Made by a program: the position numbers and the translations under genes. This document shows, in pieces, positions 24,786 to 33,454 of a DNA stretch of 57,627 bases. The DNA lies in assembly GCA_021817125.1 (NCBI GenBank), contig JAKAWC010000004.1, positions 1-57,627 on the forward strand, written 5' to 3'. Every line of letters begins with the position of its first letter. Position 1 is the first letter of the stretch. The notes under the pieces are model-generated. The model did no database searches, was not told the origin of the DNA, and was given only the letters and a program-made list of their open reading frames with translations. Source of the stretch: Microcaldota archaeon. Lineage in GTDB: Archaea > Micrarchaeota > Micrarchaeia > Micrarchaeales > CABMGC01.

Positions 24786-25511
24786 TCACGCCTTCTTTAC
24801 CTGCTCTGCAGGTTTCTCCTCCTTCTGCGCCGCCGGCTTCTGGGCGGCGGGCTTGACTTCGGGCTTTGGCGCGACGATCTGCTTGGGTGCATCTGCCTTC
24901 TTCGCCGCAGGTTTCTTATCTGGCGCCTGCTTTGGAACGAGTCCTTTTGCCATCGCCATTATCTTCTCCTTCTTTACGGCCCTTTCCTTTGCCTTGATGA
25001 AATATCGCATATTCTTCGAGAGCCCTTTCTCGTCGCCCTGACCGAGTCCGATCTCGATCTTTGCATATTCGAGATCCATATGCCTCATTGGCGTCGCCCC
25101 CATGTAACTGCCGTGGACTCCTGTTATCGAGCCTTTCGGGGGGTATCGCCTCTCGATGCGGGTCTTGTTCGCACAGGCATGGACCACATATAGGTCGTTG
25201 CCATCGAGACCGAAGTTCTTTGCATTGCCTATCGCATTTAGAAGCGTGAGTCTAATGTGCTTGGCTGCCCTGACTGGGTATGCGCCCTTCCTTCCGCCCA
25301 GTTCATGCCTTGCACCCATGTGCTTGTTGTGCGTCCTGAACGGTATCGGCTGCTCCATAGCAATCAGGCTGTCAATCAGATTGAGCGCCCTGTCGACCCG
25401 CATATACCTTATCGCATCGCAGACCGCCCCGAGGTGCTTGTAACTGGCGTTGATGTCGTACTTCTGGGCCATCACCACGCCCTGCCTTTCCCTGTTGAAC
25501 GAGTATTTCAT
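24786..25511 (-). CDS. rplV: Ribosomal protein uL22
   Basis: 241 aa from the ATG at 25511 that overlaps the uS19 stop; the longer track start reads back through uS19. The core (KHIRLTLLNAIGNAKNFG, VVHACANKTRIERRYPPKG) ends near residue 170 and is followed by an Ala/Lys/Pro-rich extension of about 70 residues that archaeal uL22 normally lacks. Confidence 0.93.
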   Translation of the reverse strand: MKYSFNRERQGVVMAQKYDINASYKHLGAVCDAIRYMRVDRALNLIDSLIAMEQPIPFRTHNKHMGARHELGGRKGAYPVRAAKHIRLTLLNAIGNAKNFGLDGNDLYVVHACANKTRIERRYPPKGSITGVHGSYMGATPMRHMDLEYAKIEIGLGQGDEKGLSKNMRYFIKAKERAVKKEKIMAMAKGLVPKQAPDKKPAAKKADAPKQIVAPKPEVKPAAQKPAAQKEEKPAEQVKKA

Positions 25512-25903
25512 TACTTCACCGCTAGGAACTTGCTGCCCCTTGTCGCCCTGATGCCAGGCGCAGAATGCATGACTCTCTTTGTGCTGAATACAAAATCGCC
25601 GAGCCTGTGCCCGAGCATCTCCGGCCCGATTGCGAGCTGCTTGTACTCCTTTCCGTTGTGGACAGCGATGTTCAGTCCGAGCCATGATGGCAGAATCACC
25701 GCCTCCCTTGTCCGGGTCTTAATCAGCTTTTTCGGGTCCTTCTTCTTGACCGCATCTATCTTCGCCTCGAGCTCCTTGACCTGGATCGAGTTGCGCTTGA
25801 GCGCTCTCCTCTGCCTCGATTCGAGAAGCTTTGCGAAGTCATCGACCTTCATCGCCTGAAGCTCTTCTACAGTCTTTCCCCTAAATAAGAATATCCTTGG
25901 CAT
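25511..25903 (-). CDS. rpsS: Ribosomal protein uS19
   Basis: 130 aa. The archaeal-type N-terminus (FLFRGKTVEELQAM) precedes the core RSREAV-like RTREAVILPSW, NGKEYKQLAIGPEMLGHRLGDFV, and the basic tail. It follows uL2 by 4 bp. Confidence 0.95.
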   Translation of the reverse strand: MPRIFLFRGKTVEELQAMKVDDFAKLLESRQRRALKRNSIQVKELEAKIDAVKKKDPKKLIKTRTREAVILPSWLGLNIAVHNGKEYKQLAIGPEMLGHRLGDFVFSTKRVMHSAPGIRATRGSKFLAVK

Positions 25904-25907
25904 CCAA

Positions 25908-26627
25908 CTAACCTCTCTTCCTTCTTCCTACCCTGCTGGCCGCAATGTGCCCGACCTTTGCGCCTGGAGGTGCGTTCCTCGAAGTCATTGAGGATGCTCC
26001 CTTGTGGTGCTGCTTTCCGCCGAATGGGTGGTCGACTGGGTTGGACTTGACTCCGCGGTTGAGCGGCCATCTTGTGTTTGTAGCGTGCTTTATGTAGAAG
26101 TTCTTTCCCGCCTTCATGAGCGGCATTGTCTCCTGCCCCCCACCTGCGACGGCTCCGATCTCTGCCCTGCAGTTTGCATTTATGTCGACAGTGCGCTTCG
26201 ATGGGAGGAGAATGCTTGCTGTCGTCTCGGTGTGCGCCACGACCGTTGCATAGCTGCCAGATGCCCTTGCCATCTTGCCGCCATCTCCGGGCGTGACCTC
26301 TATGTTGTAAATGACGGTCCCGTCGGGCACGCTTGCCAGAGGCAGTATGCTGCCTAGGGTCAGCTCTGCGTTGTTACCCTCCTGTATCTTGTCGCCTATC
26401 TTGATGCCCTCGGGGGCTAGAAGTATGTTCTCGGACTTGTCTTCGAACTGGATCCGCATGAGAGGCGCGGTGTGCATCGGGTCGTCGATGAACTCGACTA
26501 CCTCTCCATTAAGCCTTGTCTCGATCTGCTTTGAGCCGAACTTGACGTCAGCCTTCGCATGGTTCGGCAGCTTCATGTAAGCGTTGGTGCCGTTTCCGCG
26601 TCTTTGGTTGTGTAGTCGTTTCCCCAT
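25908..26627 (-). CDS. rplB: Ribosomal protein uL2
   Basis: 239 aa. Landmarks are GKRLHNQRRGNGT at the N-terminus, the oligonucleotide-binding half with DPMHTAPLMRIQFED, and the peptidyl-transferase-facing segment GVKSNPVDHPFGGKQH. It lies between uL23 and uS19. Confidence 0.96.
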   Translation of the reverse strand: MGKRLHNQRRGNGTNAYMKLPNHAKADVKFGSKQIETRLNGEVVEFIDDPMHTAPLMRIQFEDKSENILLAPEGIKIGDKIQEGNNAELTLGSILPLASVPDGTVIYNIEVTPGDGGKMARASGSYATVVAHTETTASILLPSKRTVDINANCRAEIGAVAGGGQETMPLMKAGKNFYIKHATNTRWPLNRGVKSNPVDHPFGGKQHHKGASSMTSRNAPPGAKVGHIAASRVGRRKRG

Positions 26628-26636
26628 GTCCTCGCC

Positions 26637-26897
26637 TTATACCAGCTTTAGCTTGAGCGCTATGTCGCTGGCCTTGTATGCCTTGTTGAGTCTGATGTAA
26701 GCCTTCTTCTGGTTCTTCGCCGTCCTCATCATGTTGATCTTGCTAATCTTAACTTTAAATATTCCTTCGAACTCCTTCTTGACATCTGCCTTTGTCGACC
26801 TGAAGTCGACGACATACACTATGGTATTGTCGCGGTCGATCATGCCGACAGCCTTTTCCGTTGCGATTGGATAGAGTAAGCTTGTCATGGATATCAC
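26637..26897 (-). CDS. rplW: Ribosomal protein uL23
   Basis: 86 aa. The N-terminal LLYPIATEKAVGMID and ADVKKEFEGIFKVKISKINMM are standard for archaeal uL23 at the exit tunnel. The ATG overlaps the uL4 stop by 4 bp. Confidence 0.95.
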   Translation of the reverse strand: MISMTSLLYPIATEKAVGMIDRDNTIVYVVDFRSTKADVKKEFEGIFKVKISKINMMRTAKNQKKAYIRLNKAYKASDIALKLKLV

Positions 26898-27691
26898 ATT
26901 GCCTTTGCTACTGCGACAGCCTTGTCGAGAGCTTTGAGCGCGCCTTCAGTCCATATTGCAAGCCTTGGCTTTGCCCCCGGTGCGAGCTCAGCTACACGGA
27001 GCTGGTTGACGCTGACCGCCTGGACGCCTGGGATGTTTCTTGCGGCCCTGCCCACCTTGTCGACGTTGGCTGCGATTATAAGGACCGAGTTCCTGAAATG
27101 CCTCCTCTGTGAAAGCCTTCTGAGCCCTTTCCTGACCTTGGGGTCGTGGGACCTCTCAAGGTCTGCACCTAGCCTTAGCGCCTCCAGGACCTTGACCAAT
27201 TCCTGTGACTTTGTTATTGATTCGATCTTGTCCTCGATGACCAGTGGCGCATGACCGTCGAACGTGTGCCTTGCCTTGATGAGTTCGGAGTTGGCGGTCC
27301 CCGCAATCGCTGACCCGAGCGCACTCCTGTACTCCTTTACGTTTATCTCCTCGACAAGTGACTTCTCTATCTTGTGCGGGTGGGCCCTCCTGCCCTTTAC
27401 CGCTGATGGTATCCTTCTGACGTCTCCCTTCGAGCCGCCCCCGAGCTTTTGCTTGGGCCTGATTGCCTGCCCCATGTGCCTTCCTGACCTCCACGTGTTC
27501 ATCCTTCCGACGTAGATTGCAGTAGTATTGAGTCCTGCGAGCAGGTAGTGCCCCTGCGGCTGGTATCGAGTAGACTGTTCGTGGAGGAGCGCCCTTCGCA
27601 CGAGGTCCTCTCTATACGGCGTGCTGAATACCGCGGGCAGAGCTACCTTTCTTGCAGACTTGCCATCAATTTGGTAAACTTCAGCTTCCAT
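26894..27691 (-). CDS. rpl4: Ribosomal protein uL4
   Basis: 265 aa, archaeal/eukaryotic uL4 (L1e) type. The tunnel loop region RHMGQAIRPKQKLGGGSKGDVRRI-type segment and the C-terminal KVGRAARNIPGVQAVSVNQL are recognisable. It lies between uL3 and uL23 with 2 bp and -4 bp spacing. Confidence 0.95.
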   Translation of the reverse strand: MEAEVYQIDGKSARKVALPAVFSTPYREDLVRRALLHEQSTRYQPQGHYLLAGLNTTAIYVGRMNTWRSGRHMGQAIRPKQKLGGGSKGDVRRIPSAVKGRRAHPHKIEKSLVEEINVKEYRSALGSAIAGTANSELIKARHTFDGHAPLVIEDKIESITKSQELVKVLEALRLGADLERSHDPKVRKGLRRLSQRRHFRNSVLIIAANVDKVGRAARNIPGVQAVSVNQLRVAELAPGAKPRLAIWTEGALKALDKAVAVAKAM

Positions 27692-27693
27692 TA

Positions 27694-28668
27694 TTATGCA
27701 CCCTGCTTGGATGAGGTCGAAACGAAGGTTACGTTGGGCACCTTTACAGCCCTGCCGTTCCTTATCGCCTTCCTTATCCTTACGAGCCTTCTTGCTGGCC
27801 CAGGTATTGAGCCATCGAGTATGATAAAGTCATTCTTCACGATGCCGTAGTTGACAAATCCGCCCTTTGCGTTGACTGTGCTGGCGTCGTTCGGCCCACC
27901 CATCTTCAGTACGCGCTTGTTGATCTCGGTTCGGTAGTTGTATCCCATATGACCTGCGTGGGGGACCGAGTAGAGCACTCTTGCAGGGTGCCATGCGCCG
28001 AGGACTCCTACATGTCTGACCTTTCCAGTTGCCTTTCTCGGCAGCCTCGACACGCCGAACCTCTTGATGACACCGGTCCATCCCTTTCCGGTAGATATTG
28101 TGGTTACATCGACGTATTCGCCCGGTGCAAGCACGTTGTTGAGCTTGAGTTCCTTTCCGAGCATCTGCTCGATAGTTGATACCTTTTCTGTGAGGTCTTT
28201 GCCACCTACTGGCATCTCGAACCTCATGACGCGCTTGTTGCCGAATCCGAGATTTGATTCGTCGCAGAATGCGAGAGCTGTGACATCATTGTACTTTGCA
28301 AGGTTCTGCTTTATCGTGGCGAGGTCGCCCTTTGAGTTCTTTATCCCAACCTTAGCCGCTAGCACCTTGTCGTGGGCCTCTGCCTGTGCGCCCTTGTAAA
28401 TCTTTGTGCCGTAGAAGCGTATTCCGTAGATGAAGACCTTTGGGATCTCTATTATCGTGGCGGGGCGGACTATCTCGCTGCCTTTGGAGGGAGCTTCTGA
28501 ATCGTCAATCATTGCTATTGAGGTCATGCCTGCCTTTACGCCGACAAGGCCGGCGAACTTGGGCTCAGCTAGTTGTGGCCAGTTCCTGACCCTCGGCATC
28601 TGCTTCTTGGCTCTCCTGTGAGGCCAGAATTCTAGTGACCCCTTATGAGGTCGTCTGGGCTTTCCCAT
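27694..28668 (-). CDS. rpl3: Ribosomal protein uL3
   Basis: 324 aa. The N-terminal MGKPRRPHKGSLEFWPHRRA and the GKGWTGVIKRFGV and HVGVLGAWHPARV loops are diagnostic. It is the first gene of the operon uL3-uL4-uL23-uL2-uS19-uL22-uS3-uL29-aIF1. A hairpin fills most of its predicted leader. Confidence 0.96.
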   Translation of the reverse strand: MGKPRRPHKGSLEFWPHRRAKKQMPRVRNWPQLAEPKFAGLVGVKAGMTSIAMIDDSEAPSKGSEIVRPATIIEIPKVFIYGIRFYGTKIYKGAQAEAHDKVLAAKVGIKNSKGDLATIKQNLAKYNDVTALAFCDESNLGFGNKRVMRFEMPVGGKDLTEKVSTIEQMLGKELKLNNVLAPGEYVDVTTISTGKGWTGVIKRFGVSRLPRKATGKVRHVGVLGAWHPARVLYSVPHAGHMGYNYRTEINKRVLKMGGPNDASTVNAKGGFVNYGIVKNDFIILDGSIPGPARRLVRIRKAIRNGRAVKVPNVTFVSTSSKQGA

Positions 28669-28687
28669 TTTGATTCACTTTCACGTC

Positions 28688-28719
28688 TGTAAAACGAGGC
28701 ACGAGCCTGATGTTTTACA
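28688..28719 (-). promoter_or_regulatory. Leader hairpin of the uL3 ribosomal operon
   Basis: A perfect 8-bp inverted repeat TGTAAAAC/GTTTTACA encloses AGGC-ACGA-GCCT, giving a two-part hairpin. It begins at about the base where transcription should start from the TATA box at 28734-28742 and ends 19 nt before the uL3 ATG. A ribosomal-protein autoregulatory leader is a plausible role, by analogy only. Confidence 0.5.
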
Positions 28720-28733
28720 CATTTTTTCTGAAT

Positions 28734-28742
28734 GTTTATATG
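28734..28742 (-). promoter_or_regulatory. TATA box of the uL3 operon
   Basis: The minus strand reads GCATATAAACATT, overlapping the stop codon of the upstream Pcc1-like gene. A start site about 25 nt downstream would fall at the base of the leader hairpin. Confidence 0.55.
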
Positions 28743-28993
28743 CCTTTCTGCGCTGGTTTCCGGACCTTTTTCAGGGCGCTTTTCACGCCGCTGATGACCC
28801 GCATCTGCTTGAGCATCGAGTTCATCGATGCCACAAGGGCAGTCGCGTCATCCGCTTTAATCTTTATCAGTATCTTTCCGTTCGATGTCGATGTGGACAC
28901 GGAGCTTCTTTTGTACTCGATATCTTTGTCCATTATGCGAAGGTAGCGCGGGCCTTCCTTTCCGATGTCAATCTCTATCCGGGCCTCTGGCAC
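28736..28993 (-). CDS. KEOPS subunit Pcc1-like protein
   Basis: 85 aa, the usual Pcc1 length. The pattern GKILIKIKADDATALVASMNSMLKQMRVI matches the C-terminal strand-helix of Pcc1 (A-D-D-x2-A-L then NS-x-L). Pcc1 dimerises in the KEOPS complex, which makes t6A37 on ANN-decoding tRNAs. It lies 7 bp after eL15, an arrangement that links it to translation genes. The N-terminal half is more divergent, so the call is probable rather than certain. Confidence 0.75.
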   Translation of the reverse strand: MPEARIEIDIGKEGPRYLRIMDKDIEYKRSSVSTSTSNGKILIKIKADDATALVASMNSMLKQMRVISGVKSALKKVRKPAQKGI

Positions 28994-29000
28994 GACATCA

Positions 29001-29576
29001 CTATATCTTGATCTGCCTCTGTGCTGCCCTGACGCTAGGTCTTGCTATGTTGCTTCCGAAGCCCTTGGCCATTATGCCGCGGTGCCTTCTTCCGCCCACC
29101 GTCAGTCCGCGGTATACCCTTCCGCGCTGGGCGACTATCTTGCCGTAGTATGGATCGTTCTTTATCGACGGGTTTTCGCGGTCTGCGAGGATTGTCTCGA
29201 AGAACTTGTACTCGCCGTCTTCACCAATGTAATATGAGTTCACGACTTCGCAGTTGGAGAACCTTCTCTGCGCCCTCTCCTCTGCAATCGCCTGCATCGA
29301 CTTCCTGTAGGCAAAGAATCGCCCGTACTTCGATGGCTTTCTCCCTCTCGATGGCTTCTCTCTCTTGCTGAGCCCCCTTCGGACGCGTACGCGAACGATG
29401 ACGATGCCAGGCTTTGCCTTGTAGCCCAGGGACCTTGCACGTGGGAGATTTGTTGGATGGTCGACAGACACGACAGCATCGCTCTTCCTCCACTGGATAA
29501 TCTTTCCTCTGAGGACAGCATCACGAGTGTGGTACTCGTTCTGAATCGTCTCTCTTATGTACTTGTAAGCACCCAT
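29001..29576 (-). CDS. rpl15e: Ribosomal protein eL15
   Basis: 191 aa. GAYKYIRETIQNEY at the N-terminus, RARSLGYKAKPGIVIVRVRVRRG and GLTVGGRRHRG are clear eL15 signatures. It is probably transcribed with the Pcc1-like gene, upstream of the uL3 operon. Confidence 0.96.
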   Translation of the reverse strand: MGAYKYIRETIQNEYHTRDAVLRGKIIQWRKSDAVVSVDHPTNLPRARSLGYKAKPGIVIVRVRVRRGLSKREKPSRGRKPSKYGRFFAYRKSMQAIAEERAQRRFSNCEVVNSYYIGEDGEYKFFETILADRENPSIKNDPYYGKIVAQRGRVYRGLTVGGRRHRGIMAKGFGSNIARPSVRAAQRQIKI

Positions 29577-29703
29577 ATGTCACACCGCGCATGTATACTA
29601 TGCGAGATAAAAATAGAACCTAAAAAGGAGTCTATTTCGCTACCTATTAGTGAGGTAAGACTTTTAAATATAAGCATTTGTGCCAGAATAGTGGAACTTT
29701 GGC

Positions 29704-30435
29704 TCAGGAATGCCTTTTCTTCTTGATTACCACTATCTTGCCATTATCGTGGTTCTTTGAAGAGGCCATCGACACGGCCAGGCGGGCGATGTCCTCGGGG
29801 ACCAGGCAGCTCCCCTCCTTTGCATACTCCGGGAAGAACTTCTTGTAGCTCTCCGTCAGCGTGTCCGATGGGGAGATGCAGTTCACCTGGATCTGCCTCT
29901 CTTTCAGCTCATCGGCGAGGCCGATGGTCATGTCCTCAAGCGCCTTCTTTGATATGTAGTATGGTAGCCAGCCCTTTGCGCCGTTCTCGAATGTGCCTGA
30001 GATGTTGATTATCTTGTCTCCTCTCTGCATCACGGGCAGGAGCTCGTGGCAGAGGACTGCCGGCGCGGTTATGCCGACTTCGAAAGTCTCCATCACCTCT
30101 TCCAGAGTGTAGTCCGGATAGGCTATGTTGTAGTAAGCCTTATCTTCGCTGTGGTATATCCCTGCGACATTCACCAGCACATTGACCTTGCCGAACTTGT
30201 GCTTGACCTCTATTGCCATCTTGGATATCGCCTTTGTGTCTCTTAGGTCGAGCGGGAAGGCAATCGCCTTGCCTCCGGTGTATCTTATCAGCGAAAGGGT
30301 CTGGTCAAGCCGATCTTTGTTCCGCGAAATTATGACTACGGTGGCGCCAGCTTTGGCGAACTCGACGGCGATGGCCCTGCCTATGCCCGTGCTTGCACCT
30401 GTCACGACGACTACCTTGTTCTTGAATTCCATCAT
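29704..30435 (-). CDS. Short-chain dehydrogenase/reductase
   Basis: 243 aa, classical SDR. The cofactor motif is TGASTGIG, followed by NVAG, the Ser of INISGTF, and the YxxxK pair in YYISKKAL. An Arg (SRNKDRLD) after the second strand hints at NADPH preference. Substrate unknown. Confidence 0.9.
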   Translation of the reverse strand: MMEFKNKVVVVTGASTGIGRAIAVEFAKAGATVVIISRNKDRLDQTLSLIRYTGGKAIAFPLDLRDTKAISKMAIEVKHKFGKVNVLVNVAGIYHSEDKAYYNIAYPDYTLEEVMETFEVGITAPAVLCHELLPVMQRGDKIINISGTFENGAKGWLPYYISKKALEDMTIGLADELKERQIQVNCISPSDTLTESYKKFFPEYAKEGSCLVPEDIARLAVSMASSKNHDNGKIVVIKKKRHS

Positions 30436-30527
30436 ACCACCTGGATTATGCCGTTGCTCATTTCGGATATAGCTAGATTTCTACGTAGAGCGATACTTTG
30501 ATACTGCTAGTCATCTGTGCCTCTTTT

Positions 30528-30989
30528 CTACGCTTTTTTCTGTGTCGTTCTCTGGGCGAACATCTCGCTCCCCTTCTTCGTCTCCATCAGGGCCGCTATG
30601 CGCTCGTCGAACGCACCGCCCATGTAGTCGCCGAGTATCCAGGTTATATTGCCGACCAGCAGTACTATGACGCCTCCCAATTCGTATGCTACGATATTGT
30701 ATAGATCTCCATAGAGCCAGATATCTGTGCCGATAAGCAGTAGCGCTATGCCCAGGATTATAAGAACTATCGAGATGTGTCTTATCTCAATCATCAGGTA
30801 TGCGGACACCAGCAGGATTATGGCGAAGATCCCTCCTATCGCCAGGAGTGGAGGGACGTTTGATGCTCCAACAGCGAGATGACCGGCGTACGTGAAGACA
30901 GATAATAAAAGGAGCATCGCGACGCTGATTATGAGCAGCGTGGCGGTGGTCGCCGAGGAAGTCATAGCTAGTAGATAATAACTGAGCAA
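30528..30989 (-). CDS. Small integral membrane protein
   Basis: 153 aa, four predicted helices (LLIISVAMLLLLSVFTYA; LLAIGGIFAIILLVSAYLMI; IVLIILGIALLLIGTDIWLY; GGVIVLLVGNITWILGDYM) and a charged C-terminal tail. A start at the Met nine codons in (30965) is equally possible. Unrecognised. Confidence 0.6.
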   Translation of the reverse strand: MLSYYLLAMTSSATTATLLIISVAMLLLLSVFTYAGHLAVGASNVPPLLAIGGIFAIILLVSAYLMIEIRHISIVLIILGIALLLIGTDIWLYGDLYNIVAYELGGVIVLLVGNITWILGDYMGGAFDERIAALMETKKGSEMFAQRTTQKKA

Positions 30990-31013
30990 TTAAATGTGTT
31001 GTGGTATGGCTGA

Positions 31014-32165
31014 CTAAACGACCTCCGTTATGTGAGCCGCGCCTTTTAGGTAGAGATACACTCCGACGTAAAGCGGCACCGTTGCCTCTGCGTTCCTGTA
31101 AGGTCCGAATGTCTCACCACCCATGATGACGGACTGCTTCGTGTCTGCCTTTATCTTCACTTCCTTGCCCTTGAAGGCTATGGCATCTTTCATCGGATCG
31201 AACTTATTCAAATAGTCGACCTTTGCAAGCTTCCTTACAACAAGCCCGCTGTTGCCGTTGATGGAGTTTGGAAGCCTTATGAGGTGCCCTGGGTCGTTCG
31301 TGACGTTCTTGTCTATCCTGTCGCTCTGCACCACTGTCTGGTTCGCGATTATGTACTTCCAGAACTCGGCCTTGTGCTTTATGTCAATCATGTCCCAGTT
31401 GCCGCGCTTTATGCCCTCTATCATGAAAGCCTTATTCTTGACTATACGGTTTGCGTTCACCTTGTCCATCCCGATCGCGAGGAGAGAGTCTGTGCCTCCC
31501 TCTATCGCCTTGATGAAGTTCTTGGCTATCTTGCCCTTCCAGCCCCTGTCGTCGGGATTTGGACCCATCAGAATGTGACCGCGCTGCCCGAGCGTGGGAA
31601 ACAACTCCTCTGGAGTTATGCCTGCGCCGGTTATGTAGTTAGATACTTCCCTCCTCGCTTCGGGACTGAGCGACAGCGCTGCATCCCCGCTTACATGGAT
31701 ATGGTAACCGCGGTTGCCGCTGAAATTCACAGCTATCTCGCTCTTGGAAAACCCGAAATCTGGGATGAGGAAATCTTCTATCAGCTTGAAAGCCTCTCGC
31801 TTAACCGCGTCAAAGCAGGTCGGACAGACCCATGATTTGCCGTGTGTCATCTGGCAGGCAAGCGCAAGATCAGACGAGTCGATATCGAATATGAGCTCCG
31901 CCCCCATGCTGCCCTTCATCTCCATGGGGCGGCCTGCGGGAAACCGGTAATAGGCCGGTGAGTAGGATATGAATGGCGGGCCGTTGAGCGCCAGATACTC
32001 TTTGAGTTCTGCGGGTGCCTTAAAGGCGACGTGCCTGAAGGCTATCTTTGTCTCCCAGTTCCCGATGCCAAACTCCCGCTGCTCTATCTTGTCCGGAGCA
32101 GGAGCTGCGGCTTTCCGGTAGTAATCTTTGATCAGGTTGTTGACCAGGAATCTCTCGTCGAACAT
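31014..32165 (-). CDS. priS: DNA primase small (catalytic) subunit
   Basis: 383 aa. The catalytic acidic motif ELIFDIDSSD lies near residue 90, a zinc-type CxMTHGKSWVCPTC follows, and SGNRGYHIHV is the substrate-binding His motif. These are the hallmarks of archaeo-eukaryotic primase. It pairs with the unusual PriL at 5.25 kb. It is divergent from pth2. Confidence 0.94.
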   Translation of the reverse strand: MFDERFLVNNLIKDYYRKAAAPAPDKIEQREFGIGNWETKIAFRHVAFKAPAELKEYLALNGPPFISYSPAYYRFPAGRPMEMKGSMGAELIFDIDSSDLALACQMTHGKSWVCPTCFDAVKREAFKLIEDFLIPDFGFSKSEIAVNFSGNRGYHIHVSGDAALSLSPEARREVSNYITGAGITPEELFPTLGQRGHILMGPNPDDRGWKGKIAKNFIKAIEGGTDSLLAIGMDKVNANRIVKNKAFMIEGIKRGNWDMIDIKHKAEFWKYIIANQTVVQSDRIDKNVTNDPGHLIRLPNSINGNSGLVVRKLAKVDYLNKFDPMKDAIAFKGKEVKIKADTKQSVIMGGETFGPYRNAEATVPLYVGVYLYLKGAAHITEVV

Positions 32166-32229
32166 CAGCCCTACCTATCACTAAGACTTGCGCAATAAGG
32201 CATATAAGACTTGATTTGCAAGTAATCTC

Positions 32230-32586
32230 ATGCCAGGAGTGAAGCAAGTAATAATCGTAAGGAAGGACCTTGACATGGGCACGGGCAAGCTGTCTGCGCA
32301 GGTCGCACATGGCTCGGTCTCGAGCTATCTTGAAGCGGTTGTCAAGGACAAAGACATTGCAAAAGAGTGGCTTGACGAGGGGCAGAAGAAGATCGTGCTC
32401 AAGGTCGAGGATGAGGATGCGCTCAACAAGCTCTACAAGGCGTTCAAGTTCAAGCACATCCCGTGCGCCCTTATCAACGACGCGGGACTTACGCAGCTGC
32501 CGCCGGGAACGACCACAGTTCTGGGAGTGGGCCCATGGAAGAGCGACGAGATAGACATGTTCAGCAAAGGGCTGAAACTGCTCTGA
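32230..32586 (+). CDS. pth: Peptidyl-tRNA hydrolase (Pth2)
   Basis: 118 aa. QVIIVRKDLDMGTGKLSAQVAHGS at the N-terminus and the C-terminal GTTTVLGVGPW are the Pth2 signatures. It recycles peptidyl-tRNAs that drop off ribosomes. The epimerase gene follows 9 bp later. Confidence 0.95.
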   Translation: MPGVKQVIIVRKDLDMGTGKLSAQVAHGSVSSYLEAVVKDKDIAKEWLDEGQKKIVLKVEDEDALNKLYKAFKFKHIPCALINDAGLTQLPPGTTTVLGVGPWKSDEIDMFSKGLKLL

Positions 32587-32595
32587 GTGACGACC

Positions 32596-33453
32596 ATGAA
32601 GGTCTTGATATTAGGGGGCTCGCGCTTCGTTGGCCCGTACATCGTGGACGCACTCCTGAAGGGGGGACACGAGCTGACGCTGTTCAACAGGGGCAAAGTG
32701 CAGACCAAGTACGGCGAGGGCGTCAAGTTCGTGAAGGGAGACAGAGACAAGGGATTCGACGTCAAGGGTCACTTTGACGCTGTGATAGACAACTGTGCAT
32801 ACACCGGCGCCCAGACCAAAAGCGCGTTGACGGATCTGGACTTCGGTTTCTTCCTCCATTTCGGCACAGCCGCAGCGTACAAGAGGTCAGGTATGTTCCC
32901 TCTTACCGAAGAGTCTCCGCTCGGAGACTGGCCGGCGTGGGGTGATTACAACAAAGGCAAGGCGGAGTGCGAGGCGGTACTTAAAGAGAGCGGAGTGAAA
33001 TATGCCTCGATAAGGCCGGTCTATATCCTAGGCCCTAAGAATTACATTGATAGGGAGAATTTCATCTACTCCAGAATCGCCAAAGGCACACCGCTGAGGA
33101 TTCCAGGTAATGGAGAAGCGGTGATTCAGTTCGTCTTCGCAAAGGACGTTGCCGCAGCAATAACACTACTCACCACAAAGAGGATTGCCGGTGCATTCAA
33201 CTGCGCGGCAGACGGTGGGATAACGCTGAACGGGCTCGTTGATGAGATGGGTAAGTTGGTTGGGAAGCGACCCGTTGTCGAACATGCCCCTGACAGGGAC
33301 GGCGCGCTCTGGAACGACGAGGAGTTCCCTTTCGGAAACGAGAACTTCTTCTGCAAAAACGATAAGCTGAAAGGGCTTGGGGTGGAGTTTACGCCTCTCC
33401 TTGAAGGGCTAAGGGAGGACTACAAAGGTTATTACAAGAAACTGATCGCCTGA
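32596..33453 (+). CDS. NAD-dependent epimerase/dehydratase-like protein
   Basis: 285 aa from the ATG at 32596 (the track starts at the preceding GTG). Extended SDR with GGSRFVGPYIV instead of the common GGxGFIG, a YNKGK (YxxxK) catalytic pair, and RPVYILGP. Proteins of this type also include RNA-binding relatives such as plant CSP41. Sugar-nucleotide substrate not determinable. Confidence 0.85.
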   Translation: MKVLILGGSRFVGPYIVDALLKGGHELTLFNRGKVQTKYGEGVKFVKGDRDKGFDVKGHFDAVIDNCAYTGAQTKSALTDLDFGFFLHFGTAAAYKRSGMFPLTEESPLGDWPAWGDYNKGKAECEAVLKESGVKYASIRPVYILGPKNYIDRENFIYSRIAKGTPLRIPGNGEAVIQFVFAKDVAAAITLLTTKRIAGAFNCAADGGITLNGLVDEMGKLVGKRPVVEHAPDRDGALWNDEEFPFGNENFFCKNDKLKGLGVEFTPLLEGLREDYKGYYKKLIA

Positions 33454-33454
33454 G

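Noticed and set aside
25512-25685. Upstream extension of uL22 in the ORF track
   Set aside because: It lies within uS19; the ATG at 25511 coupled to the uS19 stop gives the expected uL22 N-terminus.
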